From an uncultured Paracoccaceae bacterium (GTDB lineage: Bacteria > Pseudomonadota > Alphaproteobacteria > Rhodobacterales > Rhodobacteraceae), in assembly GCA_947497065.1 (NCBI GenBank), contig CANMEQ010000006.1:207698-271697 (forward strand): a DNA stretch of 64,000 nt, read 5' to 3'. This document shows, one piece after another, positions 18,329 to 30,342 of the stretch. A model generated the notes under the pieces. The model was not told the origin of the DNA. It ran no database searches and worked only from the letters and a program-made list of their open reading frames with translations. The position numbers were made by a program, and so were the translations under genes. The first letter of the stretch is position 1. Each line of letters starts with the position of its first letter.

Positions 18329-19749
18329 CCCTCTGGACCTCCCGCGATGCCGCCGCCGCAACCGGCGGAACAGCCACCCAAAAATGGGCGGCGCAGGGCG
18401 TCAGCATCGACACCCGCACGATCCAGACGGGCGATTTGTTCGTCGCCCTAAAAGCCGCGCGTGACGGTCATGATTTCGTGGCCATGGCGCTAGAAAAAGG
18501 CGCCGCCGCTGCCCTCGTGACCCACCGCCCCGAAGGCGTACCCGAAGATGCGCCCTTGTTGATCGTCGAAGATGTGCTCAAAGCCCTCGAAGATCTCGGC
18601 CAAGCGGCCCGTGCGCGCACAAACGCCCGCGTTTTGGCCATCACCGGCTCGGTTGGCAAAACCTCTGCCAAAGAAATGGCGCGCACGGTGCTCTCGCGTC
18701 AGGGCAAAACCCACGCGGCTGAGGCCAGTTACAACAACCACTGGGGCGTGCCTCTGACCTTGGCCCGCATGCCCGCCGACACCGATTTTGCCGTGATTGA
18801 GATTGGCATGAACGCACCGGGTGAAATCGCGCCGCTGTCGTGCATGGCCCGCCCCCATGTGGCGATGATCACCACCATCGCCGCCGCCCACCTCGAAGCC
18901 TTTGATGACATCAGCGGCATCGCCCGCGAAAAGGCCTCCATCCTCGACGGGCTGACCAACGGCGGCACCGCAATCTTGAACGCGGACACCGAAACCAGCG
19001 CCGTGTTGCAAAACTATGCTTCAAAACGCGAAGCCAAACAGGTGCTCTTCGGTCAAATGTCCCGCACGTGGGAACTCACCAACGTCACCCTCGCCGAAGG
19101 CCAAACCTTGGTGCAGGCCCACACGCCCGATGGCCCGCTGATGTTCAAACTCTCCACCGCGGGCCGCCACTTTGCCATGAACGGGCTTGGTATCCTCGCA
19201 TCCTGCGCCGCTTTGGGCGCGGATCCTGTTCAGGCCGCCATGGACCTCGGGCTGTGGCAGCCCCCCGCAGGGCGCGGCACACTCGAAACCGTCACTCTCG
19301 ATCCTGCAACATCCAACGAAACTCTGGCCCTGCTCGATGACGCTTTCAACGCCAACCCAACCTCTCTCACCGCCGCCCTCGAAGTCTTGGCCTCCTACAC
19401 CCCGACAGACAATGTAGGCCGCACGGTCAAAGGTCGCCGCGTCGCGATTTTGGGCGATATGTTAGAATTGGGCCGCGATGAAATCGAGCTGCACGCCAAC
19501 ATGGCCAAAGACCCGTCGGTGCCCGCCGTGCATCTGTTTCACTGCGCAGGCCCCCGCATGCGCGCCCTTTATGACGCGCTCCCGCACGACCAACGGGGTG
19601 TCTGGGCCGAAACAGCCGCCGAACTGGCCAGCCAAACCTCCAGCCTCGTGGATGCGGGCGATGTGGTGCTGGTCAAAGGCTCTAAAGGCTCAAAAGTCAG
19701 CCAAGTCGTTGACGCCATCCGCAAACTGGGGCATCCCGATACCCTATAA
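18325..19749 (+). CDS. murF: UDP-MurNAc-pentapeptide ligase MurF
   Basis: ITGSVGKTSAKEMARTVL, NNHWGVPLTLARMP, LDDAFNANPTSLTAALEVL. Confidence 0.96.
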   Translation: MTLWTSRDAAAATGGTATQKWAAQGVSIDTRTIQTGDLFVALKAARDGHDFVAMALEKGAAAALVTHRPEGVPEDAPLLIVEDVLKALEDLGQAARARTNARVLAITGSVGKTSAKEMARTVLSRQGKTHAAEASYNNHWGVPLTLARMPADTDFAVIEIGMNAPGEIAPLSCMARPHVAMITTIAAAHLEAFDDISGIAREKASILDGLTNGGTAILNADTETSAVLQNYASKREAKQVLFGQMSRTWELTNVTLAEGQTLVQAHTPDGPLMFKLSTAGRHFAMNGLGILASCAALGADPVQAAMDLGLWQPPAGRGTLETVTLDPATSNETLALLDDAFNANPTSLTAALEVLASYTPTDNVGRTVKGRRVAILGDMLELGRDEIELHANMAKDPSVPAVHLFHCAGPRMRALYDALPHDQRGVWAETAAELASQTSSLVDAGDVVLVKGSKGSKVSQVVDAIRKLGHPDTL

Positions 19750-19801
19750 CGGCCTATGACGGCCGACATAATCTGGTGTTTGACGAAAAGGGTATTCACA
19801 C

Positions 19802-20884
19802 ATGTTGTATTGGCTCACGGCGCTTTCTGATGGTGGTGATTTTTTCAACCTTTTCCGCTACATCACCTTTCGCGCAGGCGGCGCGTTCCTGACAGCACTG
19901 GTGTTCGGCTTCCTGTTCGGCCCCTCCTTGATCCGCGTACTGCGCAAACGCCAAGGCAAAGGCCAACCGATCCGCGATGATGGCCCCGAGGGGCATTTCG
20001 CCAAAGCAGGCACCCCAACTATGGGCGGTTTGCTGATCGTCGGCGCCCTTTTAACATCCACATTGATCTGGGCGCGCCTTGATAACCCGTTCATCTGGAT
20101 GGTGCTGTTCGTCACCCTGTCTTTCGCCCTGATCGGCTTTGCAGATGACTATGCTAAAGTGTCCAAACAAAACACCGCAGGCGTGTCCGGCAAAGTGCGT
20201 TTGGCTCTAGGTTTCCTGATTTCCGGTATCGCGGCCTACTGGGCCGCCCAATACCACCCCGATGATCTGGCCTACAAAGTGGCGTTGCCCGTCTTCAAAG
20301 ACGTGCTGATCAACCTGTCTGTCCTGTTCATCCCCTTCGCCATGATCGTCATCGTCGGCGCCGCCAACGCGGTCAACATGACCGATGGCCTCGATGGTTT
20401 GGCGATTATGCCTGTGATGATCGCCGGCGGCACCTTCGGCGTAATCGCCTATTTCGTCGGCCGGACCGACTTTACAACCGAATTGGGCCTGCACTATGTG
20501 CCCGGCACCGGTGAATTGGCCGTGTTCCTGGCGGGCCTTATCGGCGGCGGCCTTGGCTTCTTGTGGTACAACGCCCCCCCCGCAGCCGTCTTCATGGGCG
20601 ACACCGGCTCACTGGCATTGGGCGGCGCATTGGGCGCCATTGCCGTGGCCACAAAACACGAAATCGTCTTGGCCATCGTGGGCGGCGTCTTCGTGGTCGA
20701 AGCCATGTCCGTCATCATCCAGGTGCTCTATTTCAAACGCACCGGCAAACGCGTGTTCCTGATGGCCCCCATCCACCACCACTACGAGAAGAAAGGCTGG
20801 GCAGAGCCGCAAATCGTGATCCGCTTCTGGATCATCTCGCTCATCCTCGCGGTGATCGGTCTGGCCACCCTAAAGGTCCGTTAA
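19802..20884 (+). CDS. mraY: phospho-MurNAc-pentapeptide transferase MraY
   Basis: [53 protein letters not shown]. Confidence 0.97.
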   Translation: MLYWLTALSDGGDFFNLFRYITFRAGGAFLTALVFGFLFGPSLIRVLRKRQGKGQPIRDDGPEGHFAKAGTPTMGGLLIVGALLTSTLIWARLDNPFIWMVLFVTLSFALIGFADDYAKVSKQNTAGVSGKVRLALGFLISGIAAYWAAQYHPDDLAYKVALPVFKDVLINLSVLFIPFAMIVIVGAANAVNMTDGLDGLAIMPVMIAGGTFGVIAYFVGRTDFTTELGLHYVPGTGELAVFLAGLIGGGLGFLWYNAPPAAVFMGDTGSLALGGALGAIAVATKHEIVLAIVGGVFVVEAMSVIIQVLYFKRTGKRVFLMAPIHHHYEKKGWAEPQIVIRFWIISLILAVIGLATLKVR

Positions 20885-20888
20885 CCGC

Positions 20889-21851
20889 TTATTCTTCACC
20901 AAAAGCGATCTCCAGCCGCCGCTCCAACAGGCGGTACTTATTCCGCTGGAATTCGCTTTTGGTATACCGCTCAGGCGTGATGAAAGCCCAATCCATCAAA
21001 ATCCGCCCCTTCAGACAAATATCCAAAAGCTCTCGATCAATCGGGTGGCGGTACAGTTTGAAAAACATCTCCTTGGCCTGCTGCGTGACCCCGGAGTGGT
21101 CGACATCTGCGTCGAGCCCCTCGCGGAAAATATCGACCTTCAGAAAATCCACAATGTCGTACAGCGCGGGCTTTTCATGGGCCTCCGTCAGGTCAAACCC
21201 ATAGGTCACCCCCTGGCTCAAAATCAGGTTGCCGGCGTGAAAATCACCATGGCAATACGCGCGGGTGTCATGCCGCTCTTCAATCGGGGCCACGTCTTTG
21301 CGAAACGCCTCCACCCATCTCTCCAGCGTGTCACGCGGTGCCTGGGGTCCGGTTTCAAGAGAGGCGTCCAAGGTCTTAAACATCCAGTTCGGATAAATCT
21401 TGCGCTGCGTGAGAGGGCGAAACTCATGCAAAGCATGCAGCCAGCCCCCCGCGCGGCGGTAAGCTTGCCCCACAGAACGCGGGTTCTTGGTCGTCTTAAT
21501 GGCATCGCTGGCGGTGTGGCTGTCGATATATTCAACAACAAAAAAATCGCCGTTTTTCGATAGGTAAACCGGCTCTGGTGTTTTTTGTTTTTCGTAGGCT
21601 GTGAAATGTCTATGCAGCTTTTGTAGCAGCGCGAATTCATCAACCAGCCGATTGCTTTTCGCGCCTTCCAAATCAACTTTCATGGCGAAGGTTGCATCGC
21701 CAACGCCGACTTTGAACACTTGCCGTTCACGCGCAAAGTTGGCCGAACGATAAATACACACAAATTGTGTCTCGCCGCGCAGTCCGGTGTGGTCCACAAA
21801 CTCACGCACCATTCGTTCCGTTCGGACATAATCAACGTCAAACAAATTCAT
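20889..21851 (-). CDS. APH-like phosphotransferase (kinase-fold)
   Basis: [41 protein letters not shown] catalytic and Mg-binding motifs; start [14 protein letters not shown] chosen over the longer ORF. Inserted antisense within the dcw cluster. Confidence 0.8.
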   Translation of the reverse strand: MNLFDVDYVRTERMVREFVDHTGLRGETQFVCIYRSANFARERQVFKVGVGDATFAMKVDLEGAKSNRLVDEFALLQKLHRHFTAYEKQKTPEPVYLSKNGDFFVVEYIDSHTASDAIKTTKNPRSVGQAYRRAGGWLHALHEFRPLTQRKIYPNWMFKTLDASLETGPQAPRDTLERWVEAFRKDVAPIEERHDTRAYCHGDFHAGNLILSQGVTYGFDLTEAHEKPALYDIVDFLKVDIFREGLDADVDHSGVTQQAKEMFFKLYRHPIDRELLDICLKGRILMDWAFITPERYTKSEFQRNKYRLLERRLEIAFGEE

Positions 21852-22008
21852 CATGTGCGGGCAGGCCTCGGATTGTTCAACCGGTGCGCAACTCTTACGG
21901 GAAAGCAGCCTGTGCGCCAAGCCTCTTCGCAAAGGGGCGCGCGGGACCGGTTTTGGCCCATATCCCAAATCTTTAACGTTTTCAGCGGTCTGGGCGCGGA
22001 GCAATACC

Positions 22009-22041
22009 GGACCCATACCAAACCCATACCCGACCCATATC
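22009..22041. repeat. Three tandem 11-bp iterons (ggACCCATAcc / aaACCCATAcc / cgACCCATAtc)
   Basis: Direct reading; exact 11-bp periodicity in the divergent intergenic region between the phosphotransferase and murD. Confidence 0.7.
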
Positions 22042-22122
22042 GTGGTTTTGCCGTTAACCTGTCCCCTTGCGGGCCGGCGCATTCCCCCCCATTCTGCAGC
22101 CCGAAATCAAAGGGGCGATCAC

Positions 22123-23517
22123 ATGATTCCAGTGCAGGGTGTTCACGGGCAAACCATTGCCGTTTTGGGGCTTGGCCGCTCTGGTCTGGCCACGGTTGTT
22201 GCTCTTCAAGCGGGCGGCGCGGATGTTGTCGTGTGGGACGATAGCCCAACAGCCGCCGACAAAGCCAATGATGCAGGCGCCACCCTGCGAGACCTCACAA
22301 AACAAGGGGCATTCGACGGGATCGATGCGTTGATCACCAGCCCCGGCATCCCGCATCTCTACCCCGAGCCGCACCCCGCCATCGCCCGCGCATTGGCCGA
22401 AGGCTGCCCCGTCGACAACGACATCGGCCTGTTCTTCCGCAGCTTCGCCACCTCTGAATGGGATGGGTTTGACACCATGCCAAAGGTGATCGCGGTCACA
22501 GGATCTAATGGGAAATCAACCACTTCCGCGCTTATCCACCATATTCTAGAAGAGGCGGGCCGGCCCACACAATTGGCCGGAAACATCGGTCGCGGCGTCC
22601 TCGACATCGATCCGGCGCACGACGGCGAAGTCATCGTGTTGGAGCTGAGCAGCTACCAAACCGACCTCGCGCGCGCCCTCACGCCAGACATCGGTGTGTT
22701 CACCAATCTCACACCGGATCACCTTGATCGGCACGGTGGTTTCGGGGGCTATTTCGCGGCCAAACGGCGTCTGTTCGCCGAAGGCGGGCCAGACCGCGCA
22801 GTGATCGGCGTGGACGAGGTCGAGGGCCAATATATCGCCAACCAACTGACCCAAGGCCCCAAAGATGACCGTGTGTTGCGGGTGTCGTCAGGGCAAAAGC
22901 TGGTGGGGGCAGGGTGGTCCGTTTTTGCTCGCAAAGGCTTCCTCAGTGAATACCGCAAGGGCCGGCAAGTCGCTTCGATTGATTTGCGTAAAATCAATGG
23001 CTTACCTGGCGTACACAACCATCAGAACGCCTGCGCTGCCTTCGCCGCATGTCGCGCGTTGGGCCTTGGCCCGCGGGTGATCGAACAGGCGCTGCACAGC
23101 TTTTCAGGCCTGCCGCACCGCAGCCAATTGATCGCGGAAAAAGACGGAGTCACCTTCGTGAACGACAGCAAAGCCACCAACGTCGATTCCGCCGCTAAAG
23201 CCTTGGCCGCGTTCAAAAATGTCCGGTGGATTTGCGGCGGTCTGGAAAAAGAGGGCGGGCTTGACGCGCTGCTGCCGGCCCCCACCGTCACCAAAGCTTA
23301 TGTCATCGGACGTGAGGCTGCGGCCTTCGCGATGAAGCTCAAAGGTCTTGATGTCGAGATCTGCAATGACATGGCCACAGCCGTCGCCCGCGCAGCAAGC
23401 GACGCGCAATCGGGCGACACAGTGTTGCTGGCCCCCGCTGCCGCATCATTCGATCAATACGACAGCTTTGAAAAACGGGGCGAGGATTTTATCGCGCAGG
23501 TTCAGGGGCTTAGCTGA
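22123..23517 (+). CDS. murD: UDP-MurNAc-L-Ala-D-Glu ligase MurD
   Basis: [59 protein letters not shown]. Confidence 0.96.
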   Translation: MIPVQGVHGQTIAVLGLGRSGLATVVALQAGGADVVVWDDSPTAADKANDAGATLRDLTKQGAFDGIDALITSPGIPHLYPEPHPAIARALAEGCPVDNDIGLFFRSFATSEWDGFDTMPKVIAVTGSNGKSTTSALIHHILEEAGRPTQLAGNIGRGVLDIDPAHDGEVIVLELSSYQTDLARALTPDIGVFTNLTPDHLDRHGGFGGYFAAKRRLFAEGGPDRAVIGVDEVEGQYIANQLTQGPKDDRVLRVSSGQKLVGAGWSVFARKGFLSEYRKGRQVASIDLRKINGLPGVHNHQNACAAFAACRALGLGPRVIEQALHSFSGLPHRSQLIAEKDGVTFVNDSKATNVDSAAKALAAFKNVRWICGGLEKEGGLDALLPAPTVTKAYVIGREAAAFAMKLKGLDVEICNDMATAVARAASDAQSGDTVLLAPAAASFDQYDSFEKRGEDFIAQVQGLS

Positions 23518-24700
23518 TATGTTTGGCAGCAATCGCCGTGCCCGCCGCATAGGCGGATGACCAGGCCCATTGGAAGTTATAGCCGCCCAACCAGCCGGTC
23601 ACATCCACCGCTTCACCGATGAAGTAGAGGTTTGGAACCGTCTTGGCTTCCATAGTTTTGGACGACAGACCGTTGGTATCAACCCCGCCCAATGTGACTT
23701 CGGCGGTGCGGTAGCCTTCGGTGCCCGATGGTTTTACGGACCACGCCGCCAGATCCGCACACAGCCCGTCAATCCGCGCGTCTGACCAATCGGCGATATT
23801 GCCGCTCAGGTCCGTGCCTGTTGACAAAAAGTCTACCAAACGGGCGGGCAGCTGGTGGGATAGAACGGTCGTAAACGCCTTGCGCCCATCGGTTTTGCGG
23901 GCCTGCTTGAGCGTCGCTGCCAATCCGCCTTCGGGGATCAGGTTCACGGTGATCGGCTCACCGTCGTGCCAATAGCTGGAGGCTTGTAAAACAGCAGGGC
24001 CCGACAGCCCGCGGTGGGTGAACAAAAGCGCCTCGTCGAACGCCGTGCCGTCTTGTGTGATCACGCGGGCTGGGGTGGCGGTGCCCGCCAAGGGTTTGAA
24101 TTTTTCGTCGGAAAACGTGAATGGAACAAGGGCCGCGCGGGTGTCTGTGACCTGCAGGCCAAAGTCTTCGGCGATCTGATAGGCCAATCCGGTGGCCCCC
24201 ATTTTCGGGATCGATTTGCCTCCCGTGGCCATAACCAGCGACCGTGCCTTCACCGTGCCCACTTTGCCATTTCGAGACAGGGCGACCACAAAATCGGTGC
24301 CATCATGGCTGATGTCACCGATGGATGTGTTCAACCACAATTGCGCGCCAGCGGCGTCCATTTGCGCGCGCAACATCTCGATGATGTCTTTGGCGCTGTC
24401 ATCGCAAAACAATTGGCCCAGGGTTTTCTCGTGCCACTTGATGCCGTGGCGATCGACCAGTTCGATAAAATCCCACTGCGTATAGCGGGCCAAGGCCGAC
24501 TTGGCGAAATGAGGGTTCTGGCTGATGAAATTGGCAGCACTGGCGCCAAGGTTGGTAAAGTTGCACCGCCCGCCGCCCGAGATGCGGATCTTTTCACCGG
24601 GGGCTTTCGCGTGATCAACGACCAACGTGCGCGGTCCTGCGTGGGCGGCGCAGTGAAGGCCGGCCGCACCGGCACCGAGGATGAGTGTGTTTACATGCAT
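23510..24700 (-). CDS. NAD(P)/FAD-dependent oxidoreductase, BaiN/HI0933 family
   Basis: [22 protein letters not shown]...[17 protein letters not shown]...[26 protein letters not shown]; stop overlaps the murD stop convergently by 8 nt. Confidence 0.92.
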   Translation of the reverse strand: MHVNTLILGAGAAGLHCAAHAGPRTLVVDHAKAPGEKIRISGGGRCNFTNLGASAANFISQNPHFAKSALARYTQWDFIELVDRHGIKWHEKTLGQLFCDDSAKDIIEMLRAQMDAAGAQLWLNTSIGDISHDGTDFVVALSRNGKVGTVKARSLVMATGGKSIPKMGATGLAYQIAEDFGLQVTDTRAALVPFTFSDEKFKPLAGTATPARVITQDGTAFDEALLFTHRGLSGPAVLQASSYWHDGEPITVNLIPEGGLAATLKQARKTDGRKAFTTVLSHQLPARLVDFLSTGTDLSGNIADWSDARIDGLCADLAAWSVKPSGTEGYRTAEVTLGGVDTNGLSSKTMEAKTVPNLYFIGEAVDVTGWLGGYNFQWAWSSAYAAGTAIAAKHIS

Positions 24701-24863
24701 ATTGCTCAGGTGCCTTGAAACGCGCGCCACCGCAAGAGGTGGGGGTGTTTTTCGGCTGATCCTACGACATGTGTCATTTTTCTGGAATCAGCGGAGATTT
24801 CTGTTTAAGATAGTACTCAGACCCGGAAAACGGGCGTTTTGAGGCAGTAAGGCAGTTAGCACC

Positions 24864-26030
24864 ATGACAGAAATGGTCTATGGAACGATTCCCGTTGCAT
24901 CGGGTGATCCGGTTCTTCCACGGTGGTGGAGAACGGTCGATAAATGGACGTTGTCCTGTATTCTTGCATTGTTTGGCATCGGGCTGTTGCTTGGGCTTGC
25001 GGCATCGCCGCCCTTGGCCGCGAAAAACGGGTTCGAGCCGTTTCACTATGTGCAGCGTCAGGCGTTTTTCGGATCGGTGGCCCTGTGCGTGATGTTCGTG
25101 ACATCGATGATGTCGCCGACGTTGGTGCGGCGTTTGGCGGTGCTGGGGTTTTTGTGCGCGTTTGTGGCGCTGGCCGGATTGCCGTTTCTGGGCACCGACT
25201 TTGGCAAAGGTGCTGTGCGTTGGTACTCGCTCGGGTTCGCATCTGTGCAGCCATCTGAATTTTTGAAGCCAGGATTTATTGTTGTTGCGGCGTGGTTTAT
25301 GGCCGCCAGCAAGGAAATTGGCGGCCCTCCGGGCAAATCCTATTCCATGATTTTAACCGTCGTCATCGTGTTGATGTTGGCGATGCAGCCCGATTTTGGC
25401 CAATCCGCGCTTATCTTGTTTGGCTGGGGTGTTATGTATTTTGTCGCCGGTGCGCCGCTTTTGTTGTTGGTGGGGATCGCCGGTGTGGTCGTCTTTGCAG
25501 GCACGATTGCCTATGCCAATTCCGAACACTTCGCGCGCCGGATTGACGGGTTTTTGAACCCTGACGTCGATCCGACAACCCAGCTGGGCTACGCCACCAA
25601 TGCCATCCGTGAGGGTGGGTTCTTTGGCGTTGGTGTGGGCGAGGGGCAGGTGAAATGGTCGCTTCCGGATGCGCATACCGATTTTATCATCGCTGTAGCT
25701 GCCGAAGAATACGGGCTGATCTGCGTTTTGGCGATTATCGCGCTTTATGCGACAATCGTGGTGCGGTCACTGATGCGGTTGATGAAGGAACGTGATCCGT
25801 TCATTCGTTTGGCAGGCTGCGGCTTGGCATGCATCGTGGGCGTTCAGGCGATGATCAATATGGGTGTGGCTGTGCGTTTGTTGCCAGCCAAGGGCATGAC
25901 ATTGCCGTTCGTCAGCTATGGCGGGTCGTCTGTGATCGCGTCCGGTATTGCAGTGGGCATGTTGTTGGCCTTCACGCGGTCTCGTCCACAAGGGCAGATC
26001 GGGGACATTCTTCTTCGTCGGGGGCGCTGA
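24864..26030 (+). CDS. ftsW: peptidoglycan glycosyltransferase FtsW (SEDS)
   Basis: SEDS multi-TM protein; [30 protein letters not shown] motifs. Confidence 0.96.
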   Translation: MTEMVYGTIPVASGDPVLPRWWRTVDKWTLSCILALFGIGLLLGLAASPPLAAKNGFEPFHYVQRQAFFGSVALCVMFVTSMMSPTLVRRLAVLGFLCAFVALAGLPFLGTDFGKGAVRWYSLGFASVQPSEFLKPGFIVVAAWFMAASKEIGGPPGKSYSMILTVVIVLMLAMQPDFGQSALILFGWGVMYFVAGAPLLLLVGIAGVVVFAGTIAYANSEHFARRIDGFLNPDVDPTTQLGYATNAIREGGFFGVGVGEGQVKWSLPDAHTDFIIAVAAEEYGLICVLAIIALYATIVVRSLMRLMKERDPFIRLAGCGLACIVGVQAMINMGVAVRLLPAKGMTLPFVSYGGSSVIASGIAVGMLLAFTRSRPQGQIGDILLRRGR

Positions 26031-26032
26031 GC

Positions 26033-27127
26033 ATGACGCAGCCATTACTGATTATCGCAGCAGGCGGCACGGGGGGGCATATGTTCCCCGCCCAAGCACT
26101 GGCCGAAGCCATGTTGGCACGGGGGTGGCGGGTGAAGCTGTCGACCGATGCACGGGGCGCGCGCTACACGGGGGGCTTTCCTCATGATGTTGAGATTGAG
26201 AAAGTCGGCTCTGCGACTTTTGCCCGTGGCGGGATTGCAGCCAAGCTGACCGTTCCGTTCAAGATTTTAGGCGGGTCTGTGGCAGCAGCGGTACGGATGC
26301 TGCGCGATAAGCCTGCGATGGTTGTCGGGTTTGGGGGCTACCCTGCCATTCCGGCGATGACGGCGGCATTTGTGTTGCGCCGGCCGCGGATGATCCATGA
26401 ACAAAACGGTATTCTGGGCCGTGTGAACCGCATTTTTGCCAAACGTGTCGATGCGGTGGCGTGCGGGACGTGGCCCACAGAATTGCCCGAAGGTGTTGAG
26501 GGGATCGACGTTGGCAACCCTGTGCGCAGTGCGATCCTTGACCGTGCGGGGGCGGGGTATATCGCGCCGGGCGATTATCCGATGTCCATCGTTGTGATGG
26601 GCGGCAGCCAAGGCGCGCGGATTTTGTCTGATGTTGTGCCACCAGCCATTTCCGGATTGCCATCGGCCATTCGCCGCAACATTCGCGTCAGCCATCAGGC
26701 GCGCGCAGAAGATCTGGAGCGGGTCGCGAAGTACTACGCAGATGAAGGTATTCCCGCAGACGTTCAGACATTTTTCAACGATGTGCCCACGCGCATGTCC
26801 GAGGCGCAATTGGTGATCACACGGGCCGGTGCCTCTAGCATTGCGGACCTCAGCATTATTGGACGTCCCTCTATTTTGGTGCCCTATGCTGCGGCTGCGG
26901 CGGACCACCAGACGGCCAATGCCCAAGGGTTGGTTGCGGCAGGGGCGGCGATTATGGTGCCCGAAAGCCAGTTGCACGTCGACAGCTTGTCAGACCAGAT
27001 CGCCTCTGTTCTGAGCGATCCGAACGCCGCGGTAACTATGGCGAAATCGGCGCTGGCGTGCGGCAAACCCGATGCCACACAAACCTTGGTTGAATTGACG
27101 GAACAGCTGGCGCAAACGCGCGGCTAA
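26033..27127 (+). CDS. murG: UDP-GlcNAc transferase MurG
   Basis: [66 protein letters not shown]. Confidence 0.97.
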   Translation: MTQPLLIIAAGGTGGHMFPAQALAEAMLARGWRVKLSTDARGARYTGGFPHDVEIEKVGSATFARGGIAAKLTVPFKILGGSVAAAVRMLRDKPAMVVGFGGYPAIPAMTAAFVLRRPRMIHEQNGILGRVNRIFAKRVDAVACGTWPTELPEGVEGIDVGNPVRSAILDRAGAGYIAPGDYPMSIVVMGGSQGARILSDVVPPAISGLPSAIRRNIRVSHQARAEDLERVAKYYADEGIPADVQTFFNDVPTRMSEAQLVITRAGASSIADLSIIGRPSILVPYAAAAADHQTANAQGLVAAGAAIMVPESQLHVDSLSDQIASVLSDPNAAVTMAKSALACGKPDATQTLVELTEQLAQTRG

Positions 27128-27155
27128 TTGACGGAACGAACGGAAGTATCTGAGT

Positions 27156-28553
27156 ATGAACGGTGTAACAAAACTCCCCCTCGATGTTGGCCCTATTCAC
27201 TTCGTGGGTATTGGAGGCATCGGGATGTCCGGCATCGCTGAAGTCTTGCTCAGCCACGGCTATACAGTGCAGGGCTCTGACCTGAAAGAAACGCCCATCA
27301 CCAAACGTCTGACGGAACTGGGCGCTTTGGTGCATGTCGGTCAAAGGGCGGAAAACATTGCCGAAGCGGCTGTTATCGTGATTTCCAGCGCGATCAAACC
27401 AGGCAATCCGGAGCTCGACGAGGCGCGCATGCGCGGCCTGCCGATTGTGCGCCGCGCCGAAATGTTGGCCGAGCTGATGCGCCTAAAGTCGAACATCGCG
27501 GTTGCGGGCACGCACGGCAAAACCACGACCACAACTATGGTCGCAGCACTTTTGGATGGCGGCAATTTCAACCCCACGGTGGTGAACGGTGGGATCATTC
27601 ATGCCTATGGGTCCAATGCGCGGGTTGGCGACGGCGAATGGATGGTGGTTGAGGCCGATGAATCCGACGGCACGTTCAATCGTCTTCCCGCAACGATTGC
27701 CATTGTGACCAACATTGACCCAGAGCACATGGAGCACTGGGGCACGGAAGAAAACCTGCACCGTGGGTTTTACGATTTCGTATCCAACATCCCGTTCTAC
27801 GGTGTGGCGGTGTGCTGCACCGATGACAGTGATGTGCAGGCGTTGGTGGGTAAAATTACCGACCGCCGCGTGATCACTTACGGCTTTAATGCGCAGGCCG
27901 ATGTGCGGGCCGTGAACCTGACCTATTCTGGTGGCCAAGCGCATTTTGACGTGGCGCTGCAAAGCGAGGATATGCTGATTGAGGGCTGCGTTTTGCCGAT
28001 GCCTGGCGATCACAACGTGTCCAACGCGCTGTCTGCTATCGCTGTGGCCCGTCATCTGGGCATGAAACGCGAAGAAATCCGCGCCGCATTGGCCAGCTTT
28101 GGCGGTGTGAATCGTCGCTTTACCCGCGTGGGCGAGGTGAACGGCGTGACCATCATTGATGATTACGGGCATCACCCAACCGAGATTGCCGCCGTGCTGA
28201 AAGCAGCGCGTCAGGCCTGCGATGGCCGGATTATCGCGGTGCACCAACCGCACCGCTACAGCCGATTGCACCATCATTTCGAAGATTTCTGTTCGTGCTT
28301 TAACGATGCAGATGTTGTCGCCATTGCCGAAGTGTTCGCCGCGGGTGAAGACGTGATCGAGGGCGCGACACGGGATGATTTAGTGGCCGGTTTAATTCGG
28401 GGCGGTCACCGCCATGCCCGCGCGATCACCGATGAAGACGATTTGGTGCGTTTGGTGAAAGAGCAAGCCAAAGAGGGCGACATGGTCGTCTGTCTCGGGG
28501 CAGGCTCCATCTCCACCTGGGCCAATTCCATGCCGGAGCGCCTTAAAGGGTGA
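27156..28553 (+). CDS. murC: UDP-MurNAc-L-alanine ligase MurC
   Basis: [41 protein letters not shown]-like [12 protein letters not shown]. Confidence 0.97.
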   Translation: MNGVTKLPLDVGPIHFVGIGGIGMSGIAEVLLSHGYTVQGSDLKETPITKRLTELGALVHVGQRAENIAEAAVIVISSAIKPGNPELDEARMRGLPIVRRAEMLAELMRLKSNIAVAGTHGKTTTTTMVAALLDGGNFNPTVVNGGIIHAYGSNARVGDGEWMVVEADESDGTFNRLPATIAIVTNIDPEHMEHWGTEENLHRGFYDFVSNIPFYGVAVCCTDDSDVQALVGKITDRRVITYGFNAQADVRAVNLTYSGGQAHFDVALQSEDMLIEGCVLPMPGDHNVSNALSAIAVARHLGMKREEIRAALASFGGVNRRFTRVGEVNGVTIIDDYGHHPTEIAAVLKAARQACDGRIIAVHQPHRYSRLHHHFEDFCSCFNDADVVAIAEVFAAGEDVIEGATRDDLVAGLIRGGHRHARAITDEDDLVRLVKEQAKEGDMVVCLGAGSISTWANSMPERLKG

Positions 28554-28777
28554 CTTACGAATGGCTGATCCTTGGGGCGATTGTTTTGGTGTCGGTCTTG
28601 CCGATGATCAAATGGTTGCGGCGTCTTTTGTGGGCGTTCACCATTGCGTTCGTGGCCATGTTGCTGATCCACATGCAGCATAACCCAGGTGAAGCAACCT
28701 TGGCCTTGGGCGCGATGGGGGGCGGTATGATGTTCCGGCGGCCCATTCGGCGCGCTGTATTCGGGGGGCTACTGTAA
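28550..28777 (+). CDS. small hydrophobic protein of unknown function between murC and murB
   Basis: 75 aa, start overlaps the murC stop, next ORF overlaps its stop; strongly hydrophobic. Confidence 0.75.
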   Translation: MTYEWLILGAIVLVSVLPMIKWLRRLLWAFTIAFVAMLLIHMQHNPGEATLALGAMGGGMMFRRPIRRAVFGGLL

Positions 28778-29028
28778 TGTCGTCAATTCTTGCCGCGTGC
28801 ATCTGGGTGTTTTGCGCTACGTTTACGGCGTTTTTACCGATGCGACGGCAATATGTGCCGGGTGTGACACTGCTGATTTTAGCACCACTGCTGATTATTT
28901 GGTTGGGCGTTGATCTGGGCTGGGGCTGGGCCATAGCGGGTGTTTTAGGGTTCGTGTCGATGTTTCGAAATCCGTTGCGGTATTTCTACGCTCGTGCGCG
29001 CGGCCAAGCTCCGGAGTTGCCGAAATGA
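28777..29028 (+). CDS. DUF2484-like small membrane protein
   Basis: [44 protein letters not shown]...; coupled starts/stops; family call from memory of murC-murB neighbourhoods. Confidence 0.75.
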   Translation: MSSILAACIWVFCATFTAFLPMRRQYVPGVTLLILAPLLIIWLGVDLGWGWAIAGVLGFVSMFRNPLRYFYARARGQAPELPK

Positions 29029-29306
29029 TGCCTTTGGTTTTGGGATGTGTTTGGATCGTTGCCGCAAATGTGCTGGCGCTGATCCCAAGCCGCGACAACC
29101 ATTGGTTTCGCGCCTATGTTTTGATCGCCATTGGAATCCCTCTGTTGATCTACATCGGCTACAGCACAGGCTGGCTGTTTGCGGTGGCGTTTTTTCTAGC
29201 GGGTGCAAGCGTTTTGCGCTGGCCCGTGGTGTACCTGATGCGTTGGTTGGGCCGCACGACGGGGATCGACTTTGGACGTCTTGGCAAAAAGAATGACCCA
29301 GAATAG
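29025..29306 (+). CDS. DUF2484-like small membrane protein (second copy)
   Basis: MMPLVLGCVWIVAANVLALIPSRDNHWFRAYVLIAIGIPLLIYIG; same architecture as preceding ORF. Confidence 0.72.
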   Translation: MMPLVLGCVWIVAANVLALIPSRDNHWFRAYVLIAIGIPLLIYIGYSTGWLFAVAFFLAGASVLRWPVVYLMRWLGRTTGIDFGRLGKKNDPE

Positions 29307-29309
29307 GAG

Positions 29310-30251
29310 ATGCCCATGATGATGACTGACCTTCCGAACGTGCGTGGCACCCTGACCGAAAACCGTGATCTGTCAGGTTTGACATGGATGCGCGTGGGCG
29401 GACCTGCTGATGTTTTGTTCCAACCGGCTGACCCTGATGATCTTTGTGCGTTTTTGGCGGCGTTGCCGGCAGATGTGCCTGTTTTTGCCATGGGCGTGGG
29501 GTCGAACCTGATTGTCCGTGATGGCGGTGTGCGCGGCGTTGTGATCCGGCTTGGGCGTGGCTTCAACGGGATTGAGATTGAGGGGGGCACCGTGCGGGCC
29601 GGGGCTGCTGCGCTGGATGCGCATGTGGCGCGCAAGGCCGCAGCCGAAGGCGTGAATTTGACGTTTTTGCGCACCATTCCGGGATCGATCGGTGGGGCCG
29701 TGCGTATGAATGCGGGCTGCTACGGCGACTACATGGCGGATGTGTTGCAGCACGTCGATGTCGTGTTGCGCGATGGCACGCGAAAGAGCTTTGCAGCGGC
29801 GGATTTGCAATTGGCCTACCGGTCGTCTGTTCTGCCCGAAGGGGCCGTAATTATTGGCGCGACGCTGAAAGCTCCGCGCGAGGATGCAGCCATTTTGGAA
29901 GACCGGATGGCCGCACAATTGGCCAAGCGGGACGAGACCCAACCTACCAAAGATCGCACAGCGGGCAGCACGTTCCGTAATCCAGCTGGATTTTCATCGA
30001 CAGGCAAGGCCGATGACACGATGGATTTGAAGGCGTGGAAGGTGATTGATGATGCAGGCATGCGCGGTGCGACCCGCGGTGGTGCTGTGATGAACACCAT
30101 GCATTCCAACTTTTTGACCAATGCGGGCGATGCCACAGCCGCTGATCTTGAAGGATTAGGCGAAGACGTCCGAAAAAAGGTTTACGACACCAGCGGGATA
30201 ACGCTAGAGTGGGAAATCATGAGGGTCGGCGAACCGGCCCCGACGGAGTGA
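29310..30251 (+). CDS. murB: UDP-N-acetylenolpyruvoylglucosamine reductase MurB
   Basis: [55 protein letters not shown]. Confidence 0.96.
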   Translation: MPMMMTDLPNVRGTLTENRDLSGLTWMRVGGPADVLFQPADPDDLCAFLAALPADVPVFAMGVGSNLIVRDGGVRGVVIRLGRGFNGIEIEGGTVRAGAAALDAHVARKAAAEGVNLTFLRTIPGSIGGAVRMNAGCYGDYMADVLQHVDVVLRDGTRKSFAAADLQLAYRSSVLPEGAVIIGATLKAPREDAAILEDRMAAQLAKRDETQPTKDRTAGSTFRNPAGFSSTGKADDTMDLKAWKVIDDAGMRGATRGGAVMNTMHSNFLTNAGDATAADLEGLGEDVRKKVYDTSGITLEWEIMRVGEPAPTE

Positions 30252-30342
30252 TCCACCCTTAACGGATCAAAGGCCCCAACAGGCAGGGGCGGTGGTAAAC
30301 TACAAACGACGATCCATCTAAGGATCGCGAAAGAGGCGCAGA

